Shown: in pieces, positions 8,910 to 15,735 of the stretch | How positions within the stretch are numbered: the first letter of the stretch is position 1 | Layout of the letters: each line of letters starts with the position of its first letter | DNA from: Oscillospiraceae bacterium | GTDB lineage: Bacteria > Bacillota > Clostridia > Oscillospirales > Oscillospiraceae | Reading direction: 5' to 3' | Length of the DNA stretch: 24,532 nucleotides | Assembly (NCBI GenBank): GCA_031261245.1 | Contig: JAISKU010000116.1 | Location: 1-24,532, forward strand | Notes under the pieces: model-generated | Databases searched by the model: none | What the model saw: only the letters and a program-made list of their open reading frames with translations | What the model was told of the DNA's origin: nothing | Position numbers and translations under genes: made by a program

Positions 8910-9342
8910 GTTTGTGTTTCTGCGATTCGGCGACGGCGAGTTCGTCGCAGCGGTTGTTGTATTCGTTTTCGTCGTGGCCCTTGACCCAGACAAATTTAAC
9001 GCTGTGTTTTTCGAGAAGCGGCAGGAGTTCCTGCCAGAGCTCCGGGTTTTTGACCTCGCCGTCCTTTTTGCGCCAGCCGAGGCGCACCCAGTTTTTCAGC
9101 CAGCCCTTATTTATCGCGTCCACGACGTACTTGGAGTCCGAGTAGAGCGTGACGCCGCAAGGCTCCGTCAGGGCCGAGAGCGCCGCGATTACGCCGGTGA
9201 GCTCCATGCGGTTGTTCGTGGTCTGCGGTGCGCCGCCGGAGAGCTCGCGTTTTTTTGCGCCGTACAGCAGGATTGCGCCCCAGCCGCCGGGGCCGGGGTT
9301 GCCGGAGCACGCCCCGTCGGTGTAGATGGTGACGGATTTCAG
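8905..9342 (-). CDS. rnhA: Ribonuclease HI, probable CTG start
   Basis: It cuts the RNA strand of RNA-DNA hybrids, removing primers and R-loops. The full product is 145 residues, normal for RNase HI. The N-terminus reads KSVTIYTDGACSGNPGPGGW, and the catalytic acids are D9, E47, D69 and D133, with H123 in WVKGHDE. No ATG, GTG or TTG lies between the gyrA stop and this conserved N-terminus. The codon before KSV is CTG at 9342, overlapping the gyrA stop as CTGA. A full AGGAGG (9350-9355) sits seven bases upstream. Starting at the first ATG (9207) would remove the first catalytic aspartate and strand 1, so I reject that start. The stop codon is supplied by the adjoining palindromic repeat. Confidence 0.9.
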   Translation of the reverse strand: MKSVTIYTDGACSGNPGPGGWGAILLYGAKKRELSGGAPQTTNNRMELTGVIAALSALTEPCGVTLYSDSKYVVDAINKGWLKNWVRLGWRKKDGEVKNPELWQELLPLLEKHSVKFVWVKGHDENEYNNRCDELAVAESQKHKP

Positions 9343-12044
9343 TTGGAATCCTCCTCTGTCGGCGGCACTGCTCCCTCTGTCGGCGGTAACGCACCCCCTG
9401 TCGGCGGCAACGCGCCCCCTGTCGGCGGCAACGCGCCCTCTGTCGGCGAACCCCCTCTGTCGGCTGCGCCGACATCTCCCCCGCCGAGCGGGGGCGATAG
9501 GTCGGGTTCCTCGGGTTCGTCGGACGGGGCGTCGGGGACGCCGCCCCCTACAAGGTCGTCGTCAATTTCGTCCTCTTTGTCGGTGCGGGCGATGGCGATG
9601 ACCTTTGCGCCGTCGTTCATCTTCATGAGGCGCACGCCCTGCGTCGAGCGCGAGAGCGTCGAGATGCCCGCCGCGTCCATGCGGATTATCGTGCCGTCGT
9701 CGGCGATGATGAGCACGTCGTCGGAGTCGGTGACGACCTTGATGGCCGCCGCCTTGCCCGTTTTCGCCGTGATGTTGTAGTTCTTTTTGCCGAGGCCGCC
9801 GCGACTTTGCGCCTCGTGCTCTCCCTCGCCGCCGCGCAGATACTCCGTTATATCCGTGCGCTTGCCGTAGCCGTTCTCCGTGACGGTGAGCAGTGAGCCG
9901 CCCTCACGCGCGCGGGCCGCGCCGATGCAGTAGTCGCCGGAGCGCAGGCGGATTCCGCGCACGCCGGCGGCCGTGCGTCCGAGCGGGCGCAGGTCGGTCT
10001 CCTTGAAGCAGATCGCCGCGCCGTCGTGCGTGGCGATGAGGATATTCTCCTCGCCGTCAGTGTCGCGCACGGAGATGAGCTCATCATCCTCGGACAGGTT
10101 TATGGCGCGCAGGCCGACGTTGCGGATATTTTTCAGCGCCGTGGCGTGCATACGCTTCACCGTGCCCTTGCGCGTGATGAACACGAGGTAGCTCGCCTCC
10201 TCCATGCGGGCGCGGATCATCGCCGTGACGCGCTCCCCCGCCTCAATCGGCAGGAGGTTTACGATGTTCGTGCCCTTGGCGGTGCGTCCGGCCTCCGGTA
10301 TCATGTAGCCCTTGCGGCGGAACGCGCGGCCCCGGTTCGTGAAGAACAGAATATAGTCGTGCGTCGAGGCGGACAGGAGGTTATCCACATAGTCCTCCTC
10401 GCGCGTCGTCATCGCGGTTATGCCGCGGCCGCCGCGCCGCTGGGCGCGGTACGTGTTCGCGGGCTGGCGCTTTATATACCCGGCGTTCGTGAGGGTGTAC
10501 ACGCACTCCTCCTCGTCGATGAGGTCCTCGATATCTATCTCGTCCTCGACTGTGGCGATCTCCGTCTTGCGCTCATCCCCGTACTTGTCGCGGATCTCCT
10601 CAAGCTCTTCTATCAGCACGAGGTTTTGCAGCTCCGCGTCGCCGAGGAGCTTGAGGTAGTACGCGATGCGCTCCTGCAGGGCGTTGTACTCCTCCTCGAT
10701 TTTCTCGCGCTCCAGCCCCTGGAGGCGGCGCAGCTGCATCTCAAGTATCGCCTTGACCTGAATCTCCGACAGGCCGAAGCGCTCCATGAGGCGCTCCGCA
10801 GCGTCGTTGTACGCGGCTCGGATTATGCGGATCACCTCGTCGATGTTGTCGCACGCGATGCGCAGCCCTTCGAGCAGATGCGCGCGCTCACGCGCCTTGC
10901 CGAGATCGTACTGCGTGCGGCGAATGATGACGACGCGCTGGTGCGCGAGGTATTCGTCAAAAATCTGGCGCAGGGAGAGGATTCGCGGCTGGGACTGGTC
11001 GTCCACGAGCGCGAGCATGACGATCGCGAACGTCGCCTGAAGCTGGGTGAGCGTGAACAGGCGGTTGAGCGTTACCTGAGCGTTCGCGTCGCGGCGCAGC
11101 TCAATCACTATCCTCATGCCGTCGCGGTCTGTCTCGTCGCGCATTCCGGAGATGCCGTCGATGCGCTTGTCGCGCACGAGCTCCGCAATGTTCTCCAAAA
11201 GCGTCTTTTTGTTGACCTGATACGGCAGCTCCGTCACGATTATGCGCGTGCGGCCCTGTCCGAACTCCTCAAAATCCGCCCTTGCGCGCACGAGTATGCG
11301 GCCGCGCCCCGTGGCGTAGGCGGCGCGGATACCCGCGCGGCCCTGTATGATTCCGCGCGTCGGGAAATCCGGGCCCTTGACGTACTCCATGAGGTCGTCG
11401 AGGTCGGCGTCGGGGTTCTTCAGCACGCAGATCGCGGCGTTGATCGTCTCCGTGAGGTTGTGCGGCGGGATATTCGTCGTCATGCCGACGGCGATGCCCG
11501 ACGAGCCGTTGACCAAGAGGTTCGGGAAGCGGGACGGGAGCACGCGCGGCTCCTTGCGCGTCTCGTCATAGTTGGGATCCCAGTCCACCGTGTCCTTGTC
11601 GATGTCGCGCAACAGCTCATCGGACAATCGGGACAGTCGCGCCTCGGTATAGCGCATGGCGGCGGCGGGGTCGCCGTCCACGGAGCCGAAGTTGCCGTGG
11701 CCGGAGACGAGCGGATAGCGCATGGAGAACTCCTGCGCGAGGCGCACGAGCGCGTCGTAAATCGACGCGTCGCCGTGGGGGTGGTACCGCCCCATGACGT
11801 CGCCGACGGCGGTGGCGGATTTGCGGAAGGGCTTATCGCTCGTCAGATTATTCTCATACATGGAGTAGAGAATGCGGCGGTGGACGGGTTTGAGACCGTC
11901 GCGCACGTCGGGGAGCGCGCGGCCTACGATGACGCTCATCGCGTACGCGATATATGAGTCCTTCATCTCGCCCGTGAGGCCGGAGACGACTATTTTCTGT
12001 TCGGGAAAGGTGATATCGGGGTTCTTATCTGATTTTTTAGCCAT
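9339..12044 (-). CDS. gyrA: DNA gyrase subunit A with a repeat-derived C-terminal tail
   Basis: The breakage-reunion subunit of gyrase, which introduces negative supercoils together with GyrB. The active-site tyrosine is Y132 (MRYTEAR), and the QRRGGRG GyrA-box marks it as gyrase rather than topoisomerase IV; beta-pinwheel repeats follow to about residue 828. The product is 901 residues, against roughly 820-840 for most GyrA. Residues 831-901 are low-complexity and map onto three repeat sequences (9526-9552, 9455-9495, 9354-9454). At the quinolone-contact positions it has Ala93 (equivalent to E. coli Ser83) and Asp97 (equivalent to Asp87). ATG 12044 has AAGGAG about eleven bases upstream. The stop overlaps the rnhA CTG start. 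Confidence 0.96.
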   Translation of the reverse strand: MAKKSDKNPDITFPEQKIVVSGLTGEMKDSYIAYAMSVIVGRALPDVRDGLKPVHRRILYSMYENNLTSDKPFRKSATAVGDVMGRYHPHGDASIYDALVRLAQEFSMRYPLVSGHGNFGSVDGDPAAAMRYTEARLSRLSDELLRDIDKDTVDWDPNYDETRKEPRVLPSRFPNLLVNGSSGIAVGMTTNIPPHNLTETINAAICVLKNPDADLDDLMEYVKGPDFPTRGIIQGRAGIRAAYATGRGRILVRARADFEEFGQGRTRIIVTELPYQVNKKTLLENIAELVRDKRIDGISGMRDETDRDGMRIVIELRRDANAQVTLNRLFTLTQLQATFAIVMLALVDDQSQPRILSLRQIFDEYLAHQRVVIIRRTQYDLGKARERAHLLEGLRIACDNIDEVIRIIRAAYNDAAERLMERFGLSEIQVKAILEMQLRRLQGLEREKIEEEYNALQERIAYYLKLLGDAELQNLVLIEELEEIRDKYGDERKTEIATVEDEIDIEDLIDEEECVYTLTNAGYIKRQPANTYRAQRRGGRGITAMTTREEDYVDNLLSASTHDYILFFTNRGRAFRRKGYMIPEAGRTAKGTNIVNLLPIEAGERVTAMIRARMEEASYLVFITRKGTVKRMHATALKNIRNVGLRAINLSEDDELISVRDTDGEENILIATHDGAAICFKETDLRPLGRTAAGVRGIRLRSGDYCIGAARAREGGSLLTVTENGYGKRTDITEYLRGGEGEHEAQSRGGLGKKNYNITAKTGKAAAIKVVTDSDDVLIIADDGTIIRMDAAGISTLSRSTQGVRLMKMNDGAKVIAIARTDKEDEIDDDLVGGGVPDAPSDEPEEPDLSPPLGGGDVGAADRGGSPTEGALPPTGGALPPTGGALPPTEGAVPPTEEDSN
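9354..9454 (-). repeat. 21-bp tandem repeat inside gyrA (heptapeptide repeat)
   Basis: Four full 21-base units begin at 9354, 9375, 9396 and 9417, with a shortened fifth unit at 9438-9454. The units at 9396 and 9417 are identical; the others differ by a few bases. Each encodes a PT(E/G)GA(L/V)P heptapeptide in the GyrA tail. Each unit contains CTGTCGGCG, which matches one arm of the palindrome just upstream in gyrA (9455-9495), so the array probably grew from that element. Confidence 0.9.
9455..9495. repeat. Second palindromic repeat type (GTCGGC/GCCGAC), inside gyrA
   Basis: It contains a perfect hairpin GTCGGC-TGC-GCCGAC (9459-9473) followed by a second hairpin CCCCCG-CCGAG-CGGGGG. In the gyrA frame it encodes part of the tail, including GGGDVGAADRGG. 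I recall similar paired-hairpin repeats from gut clostridial genomes, but this is memory and not checked. Confidence 0.75.
9526..9552. repeat. TGTAGGGG-type palindromic repeat, copy 2 (translated at the start of the GyrA tail)
   Basis: This 27-base element matches copy 3 at 12064-12090 at 25 of 27 positions. It is read in the gyrA frame as LVGGGVPDA from residue 831. The TAG inside TGTAGGGG falls out of frame, so the ribosome reads through it. This is where a normal GyrA would be expected to end. Confidence 0.85.
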
Positions 12045-12063
12045 TATTCAGGTGCTCCTTTTT

Positions 12064-12090
12064 GGGTCGTCGGGGACGCCGACCCCTACA
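12064..12090. repeat. TGTAGGGG-type palindromic repeat, copy 3 (gyrB/gyrA junction)
   Basis: An imperfect 27-base palindrome with GGGTC and GACCC arms, ending CCCCTACA. On the minus strand it begins one base after the gyrB stop codon and ends just upstream of the gyrA ribosome-binding site. It fills more than half of the 47-base gyrB-gyrA gap. Confidence 0.85.
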
Positions 12091-12091
12091 G

Positions 12092-14032
12092 TTATATATC
12101 AAGATTCACAGCGTATTTTGCGTTTTCCTCGATGAATTCCTTGCGGGGCTCCACCTTTTCGCCCATGAGGATCGTGAAAATCTCATCCGCGGCGACTGCG
12201 TCGTCGAGCTCTATGCGCTTGAGCACGCGGGTCTCGGGGTTCATCGTCGTCTCCCACAGCTCGTGCGGGTCCATCTCGCCGAGGCCCTTGTTGCGCGACA
12301 CCTCGACCTTTCCCTTGCCGTCCTCCCCGCGCAACTCGCGTATTATCGCGTCGCGCTCCTCCTCGTCGAGGGCGTAGCGCGAGGTCTTGCCGCGCGTGAG
12401 CTTGAAGAGCGGCGGGAGCGCCGCGTACACGTAGCCGCCGTCGATGAGCGGGCGCATGAAGCGGAAGAAGAACGTGAGCAGCAGCGTGCGGATGTGGCTT
12501 CCGTCCACGTCGGCATCCGCCATGATGATGACCTTGTGGTAGCGCAGCTTCGCGGCGTCGAAGTCCTCCCCGATGCCCGCGCCGAGCGCCGTGATGACGG
12601 GCGTGAGCTTGTCGTTGCCGTACACCTTGTCGGCGCGGGCCTTCTCGACGTTGAGCATCTTGCCCCAGAGGGGCAGAATCGCCTGAAAGCGCGAGTCGCG
12701 GCCGCCCTTGGCCGAGCCGCCCGCGGAGTCCCCCTCGACGATGTAAATTTCCGTGAGCGCGGGGTCGGAGACGTTGCAGTCCGTGAGCTTTCCGGGGAGC
12801 GACATGCCGTCGAGCGCGTTTTTGCGGCGTATGCTCTCCTTCGCGCGGCGCGCGGCCTCACGCGCGCGGGACGCGGTCATGGCCTTGTCCATCATCGCGC
12901 GGCCGACGGCGGGGTTCTCCTCGAGGAAGATGGTGAGCTTTTCCGTCATGATGTTGTCCACGAGCGTGCGCATATCCGAGTTGCCGAGCTTTGACTTCGT
13001 CTGTCCCTCGAACTGCGCCTCCGTGAGCTTGACGGAGATGATGGCCGTTATGCCCTCGCGGCAGTCCTCGCCGGTGAGCTTGTCGTCGCCCTTGAGGAGG
13101 TTGATTTTTTTGCCGTAGTCGTTGAGGACGCGCGTCAAGGCGGCCTTGAAGCCCGTCTCGTGCATTCCGCCGTCGGGCGTGTGGATGTTGTTCGCAAAGC
13201 TGAGGAGCAGCTCATTATAGCTGTCGTTGTATTGCAGGGCGATCTCCGCCATGGAGTCCGCGCGCTCTCCGGCGATGTAGATGACGTTCTCGTGCAGCGG
13301 GGTTTTGTTGCGGTTGATGTACGTCACAAACTCGCGTATGCCGCCCTCATAGCGGAAATCGTCGCGCGCCTCGCGCCCCGGGCGTTTGTCCTCGACGGAT
13401 ATTTTCAGGCCGGCGTTGAGAAACGCCTGCTCTCTCATTCGTGTTTTGAGCGTGTCATAGTCGAAGTTGATGTCCTCAAAAATCGTGGCGTCGGGCCTGA
13501 ACGTGACCTCCGTGCCGGTTTTGTCGGTGTCGCCGACGATTTTCAGCTCCTGCGTGATATCTCCGCGCGAGAAGCGCATCTCGTAGATTTTGCCGCCCTT
13601 GTGGACGCGGACAATCAGCCACTCCGACAGGGCGTTCACAACGCTCGCCCCCACTCCGTGCAGGCCGCCGGAGACCTTGTAGCCGCCGCCGCCGAACTTG
13701 CCGCCGGCGTGCAGCACGGTGAAAACCACGTCGAGCGCAGATTTTCCGGTCTGCTCCTGTATGTCCACGGGGATTCCCCTGCCGTCGTCGCGCACCTCGA
13801 TGATCTCACCGGGGAGAATCGCGACGGAGATCTCCGAACAGAAGCCCGCGAGGGCCTCATCAATCGAGTTGTCCACAATTTCATAGACGAGGTGGTGAAG
13901 TCCCGACGCGCTTGTCGAGCCGATATACATTCCGGGGCGGCGGCGCACGGCCTCCAGCCCCTCGAGTACCTGTATCTGCGACGCGTCGTAGTCCTCCGCG
14001 TTTCCGAGGGTGTTTTCGATGTTGTCAGTCAT
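12092..14032 (-). CDS. gyrB: DNA gyrase subunit B
   Basis: The ATPase subunit of gyrase, 646 residues, partner of the GyrA encoded next. The GHKL ATPase region shows YEIVDNSIDEAL (catalytic Glu51, Asn55) and GGLHGVGASVVNAL. The TOPRIM region shows EGDSAGGSAKGGRDS and DADVDGSHIRTL. The C-terminal part has KGLGEM and ends in the NLDI typical of GyrB. The metal- and DNA-binding block reads ILPLWGKMLNVE, with Trp where many species have Arg, a form I associate with clostridial GyrB. ATG 14032 follows a strong GGAGG site. A palindromic repeat sits at each end of the gene, and there is no obvious terminator between it and gyrA, so the two are probably co-transcribed. Confidence 0.97.
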   Translation of the reverse strand: MTDNIENTLGNAEDYDASQIQVLEGLEAVRRRPGMYIGSTSASGLHHLVYEIVDNSIDEALAGFCSEISVAILPGEIIEVRDDGRGIPVDIQEQTGKSALDVVFTVLHAGGKFGGGGYKVSGGLHGVGASVVNALSEWLIVRVHKGGKIYEMRFSRGDITQELKIVGDTDKTGTEVTFRPDATIFEDINFDYDTLKTRMREQAFLNAGLKISVEDKRPGREARDDFRYEGGIREFVTYINRNKTPLHENVIYIAGERADSMAEIALQYNDSYNELLLSFANNIHTPDGGMHETGFKAALTRVLNDYGKKINLLKGDDKLTGEDCREGITAIISVKLTEAQFEGQTKSKLGNSDMRTLVDNIMTEKLTIFLEENPAVGRAMMDKAMTASRAREAARRAKESIRRKNALDGMSLPGKLTDCNVSDPALTEIYIVEGDSAGGSAKGGRDSRFQAILPLWGKMLNVEKARADKVYGNDKLTPVITALGAGIGEDFDAAKLRYHKVIIMADADVDGSHIRTLLLTFFFRFMRPLIDGGYVYAALPPLFKLTRGKTSRYALDEEERDAIIRELRGEDGKGKVEVSRNKGLGEMDPHELWETTMNPETRVLKRIELDDAVAADEIFTILMGEKVEPRKEFIEENAKYAVNLDI

Positions 14033-14051
14033 TATATCCTCCTGCGTTTTT

Positions 14052-14101
14052 TGTAGGGGCGGCCATCGGCCGTCCGCGGACGCGCAATGCGCGCCCCTAC
14101 G
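14052..14101. repeat. TGTAGGGG-type palindromic repeat, copy 4 (remB/gyrB junction)
   Basis: The ends are TGTAGGGGC and GCCCCTACG. Inside are a GGCC-ATC-GGCC hairpin, a TCCGCGGA palindrome and a GCGC-AAT-GCGC hairpin, the same two-hairpin plan as 8856-8909 with different inner bases. It directly abuts the remB stop codon (14102-14104). On the minus strand the stem is followed by A residues, not T, so it does not look like an intrinsic terminator for remB. Confidence 0.85.
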
Positions 14102-14335
14102 TTAAATGCGTCTGTTTGCTATTCTGTTCGGTGTTAATTGCGATAAATAGTCACGAGTTGCAGTGACCACCAAACTGCGCGGCAGGCCGTCAGAGAGGTT
14201 TTCGACGCGGCCGGACTTCTCGCCGGAGGCGAGATATTCGCGCGTGCGGCGCGACCACGAGACGTTGTCGAGGTCGAATACTCCGATGACGTCCTCCTCC
14301 GGGACAATTTCGTCGCGCCCGAGTATCAGGTACAT
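14102..14335 (-). CDS. remB: RemB-like regulatory protein (DUF370 family, extracellular matrix regulator)
   Basis: A 77-residue protein starting MYLILGRDEIVPEEDVIGVF, matching the RemB (YaaB) family found between recF and gyrB in Bacillus. In Bacillus subtilis the related RemA and RemB proteins activate biofilm-matrix genes; here the function is inferred from family and position. The start codon ATG 14335 lies inside the end of recF (10-base overlap) with a GGGAGG site upstream. The longer open frame continuing upstream is antiparallel-free but merely overlaps recF in another frame and lacks family similarity. The stop codon is followed at once by a palindromic repeat. Confidence 0.9.
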   Translation of the reverse strand: MYLILGRDEIVPEEDVIGVFDLDNVSWSRRTREYLASGEKSGRVENLSDGLPRSLVVTATRDYLSQLTPNRIANRRI

Positions 14336-15438
14336 GAGACAAGCCTCCCGCCGTGTATTTCCATGACCCGGCCGCCGTCCGGCAGGGTGATTTCGCCCGG
14401 TTCGCAGCAGGTGATGAGCACCTGTCCGCCGCCGATGCGGCCGAGTACGAACTCGCGGCGGGTGACGTCGAGCTCTGAGAGCACGTCGTCGAGCAGCAGT
14501 ACGGGCGCCTCGCCCGTGTCCCCGGCGATGATGTCGCGCTCCGCGAGCTTCACGGACAGCGACGCCGTCCTCGCCTGTCCCTGCGACGCGAACGCGCGCG
14601 CCGCGACGCCGTTGATCGCGACCTCCATGTCGTCGCGCTGCGCGCCGGTGAGGCACATGCCGGAGGCGATCTCATGCTCCCGGTGCTCGCGCTGGCGCGC
14701 CTCGAGCGCCGAGGCGATCTGTAGAAGCTCCGGGTTTTCCGTGTCCACGCCGCGCTCCGTTTTGTAGGCGACGGCGAGCGTCTCCAGTCCGCCGGAGCAC
14801 TCCGCGTGGACGCGCCGCGCGCTCTCCCCGAGTTTTGTGACGAACGCCGCGCGGTAGAAGATCAGACGCGCGCCGGTCTCCGTGAGGCCGCGGTTGAAGT
14901 CGTCGAGCGCGTCGAGAAGCGACGGTTTTTCGCGGAAGTTTTTGAGGATTTTCAGCTTGTGGGCATAGAATCTGTTGAACTCCGCGAGGGCGGCGGCGTA
15001 CCTCGGGCGAAGCTGGGAGATGCACGCGTCCAGCTCGCGCCGGCGCGTCTCCGCGCCGCCGCGCACGAGCTCCAGATCCGTCGGGTCGAACATGACGGCC
15101 GTGAGCGAGCCCGTGAGATCCGCCGTGCGGCGGAGCTTCGCGCCGTTGCGGAACACCTCGCGCCGTCCGGCGCGGGTCAGCCGCGCCTCCAGCGCGATAT
15201 CGCGCCCGCCGGAGGTGATATCCGCGCGGATACCCGCGAAATCGCGGTCGAAGCCGATCATGTCGCGGTCGCGCGCGCCGCGGTGCCCGCGCCCCTGCGC
15301 GAGCAGACAGACGGCCTCAAGCAGATTTGTCTTCCCCTGCGCGTTGCGGCCGCAGATGACGTTTGCGCCGGGGGAGAACTCCGCGCGAAAGTCGCGGTAA
15401 TTGCGGAAGCCGTCGAGCTCCAGGGCGTTAAGCACCAT
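14326..15438 (-). CDS. recF: DNA replication and repair protein RecF
   Basis: An SMC-like ATPase, 370 residues, that helps load RecA at single-strand gaps. It opens MVLNALELDGFRNY, has Walker A GRNAQGKTN (30-38), an ABC-signature region LSVKLAE and Walker B VLLLDDVLSELD (about 319-331). Length and gene order (dnaN, yaaA, recF, remB, gyrB) match the family. The ATG is supported by the conserved N-terminus, but no Shine-Dalgarno sequence is visible upstream; a TATAAT lies only four bases before the ATG (see the promoter entry). The end overlaps remB by ten bases. Confidence 0.96.
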   Translation of the reverse strand: MVLNALELDGFRNYRDFRAEFSPGANVICGRNAQGKTNLLEAVCLLAQGRGHRGARDRDMIGFDRDFAGIRADITSGGRDIALEARLTRAGRREVFRNGAKLRRTADLTGSLTAVMFDPTDLELVRGGAETRRRELDACISQLRPRYAAALAEFNRFYAHKLKILKNFREKPSLLDALDDFNRGLTETGARLIFYRAAFVTKLGESARRVHAECSGGLETLAVAYKTERGVDTENPELLQIASALEARQREHREHEIASGMCLTGAQRDDMEVAINGVAARAFASQGQARTASLSVKLAERDIIAGDTGEAPVLLLDDVLSELDVTRREFVLGRIGGGQVLITCCEPGEITLPDGGRVMEIHGGRLVSCT

Positions 15439-15442
15439 GCCG

Positions 15443-15471
15443 ATTATACCCGAAAAGGGGAAAACGCATAA
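15443..15471 (-). promoter_or_regulatory. Possible promoter for recF giving a leaderless transcript
   Basis: On the minus strand there is a perfect -10 TATAAT (15443-15448) with a weak -35 TTATGC 17 bases upstream (15466-15471). Transcription would begin at about the recF ATG itself. This would fit the missing ribosome-binding site, but the -35 is poor and the match could be chance. Confidence 0.35.
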
Positions 15472-15735
15472 TTATACCGCCTGCTCCCCCTCGGGGGGAA
15501 GGGGCTCTGTCTTGACCTTGAGCACGCGGTTTCCCACGCGGACGAGGGTGCCGTCCTTGATCTTGCGGCCGCGCGCCGTCACGGGGAGTCCGTCCACGAA
15601 CGCCTCGCTGTTCTGGATGAGGGTTTTCGCCTCGCCGCCCGTGGAGACGATGCCCGCGAGCTTGAGAAGCGCGTCGAGCTTGATGAAGTCGCCCTTTACG
15701 GTGATATGCTTTATCGTCGGGATTTTAATTCTCAT
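15472..15735 (-). CDS. yaaA: S4-domain RNA-binding protein YaaA
   Basis: A small S4-domain protein, 87 residues, of the YaaA/RlbA family found between dnaN and recF in Firmicutes; it is thought to bind RNA, with links to ribosome assembly suggested. The S4 part is visible as IKLDALLKLAGIVSTGGEAKTLI followed by VDGLPVTARGRKI and GTLVRVGN. I chose ATG 15735, which has GAGG six bases upstream; an ATG at 15747 in the same frame has no ribosome-binding site. The start lies inside the dnaN stop region (11-base overlap), so it is probably translated from the dnaN message. Confidence 0.92.
   Translation of the reverse strand: MRIKIPTIKHITVKGDFIKLDALLKLAGIVSTGGEAKTLIQNSEAFVDGLPVTARGRKIKDGTLVRVGNRVLKVKTEPLPPEGEQAV

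Noticed and set aside
10381..10389. Exact DnaA box TTATCCACA inside gyrA
   Set aside because: A single copy formed by Val-Asp-Asn codons in a conserved gene, far from the origin gap and without neighbouring boxes; probably chance.
14029..14040. TATAAT overlapping the gyrB start codon
   Set aside because: It is formed by the ribosome-binding site and ATG; transcription from it would start inside the gene.
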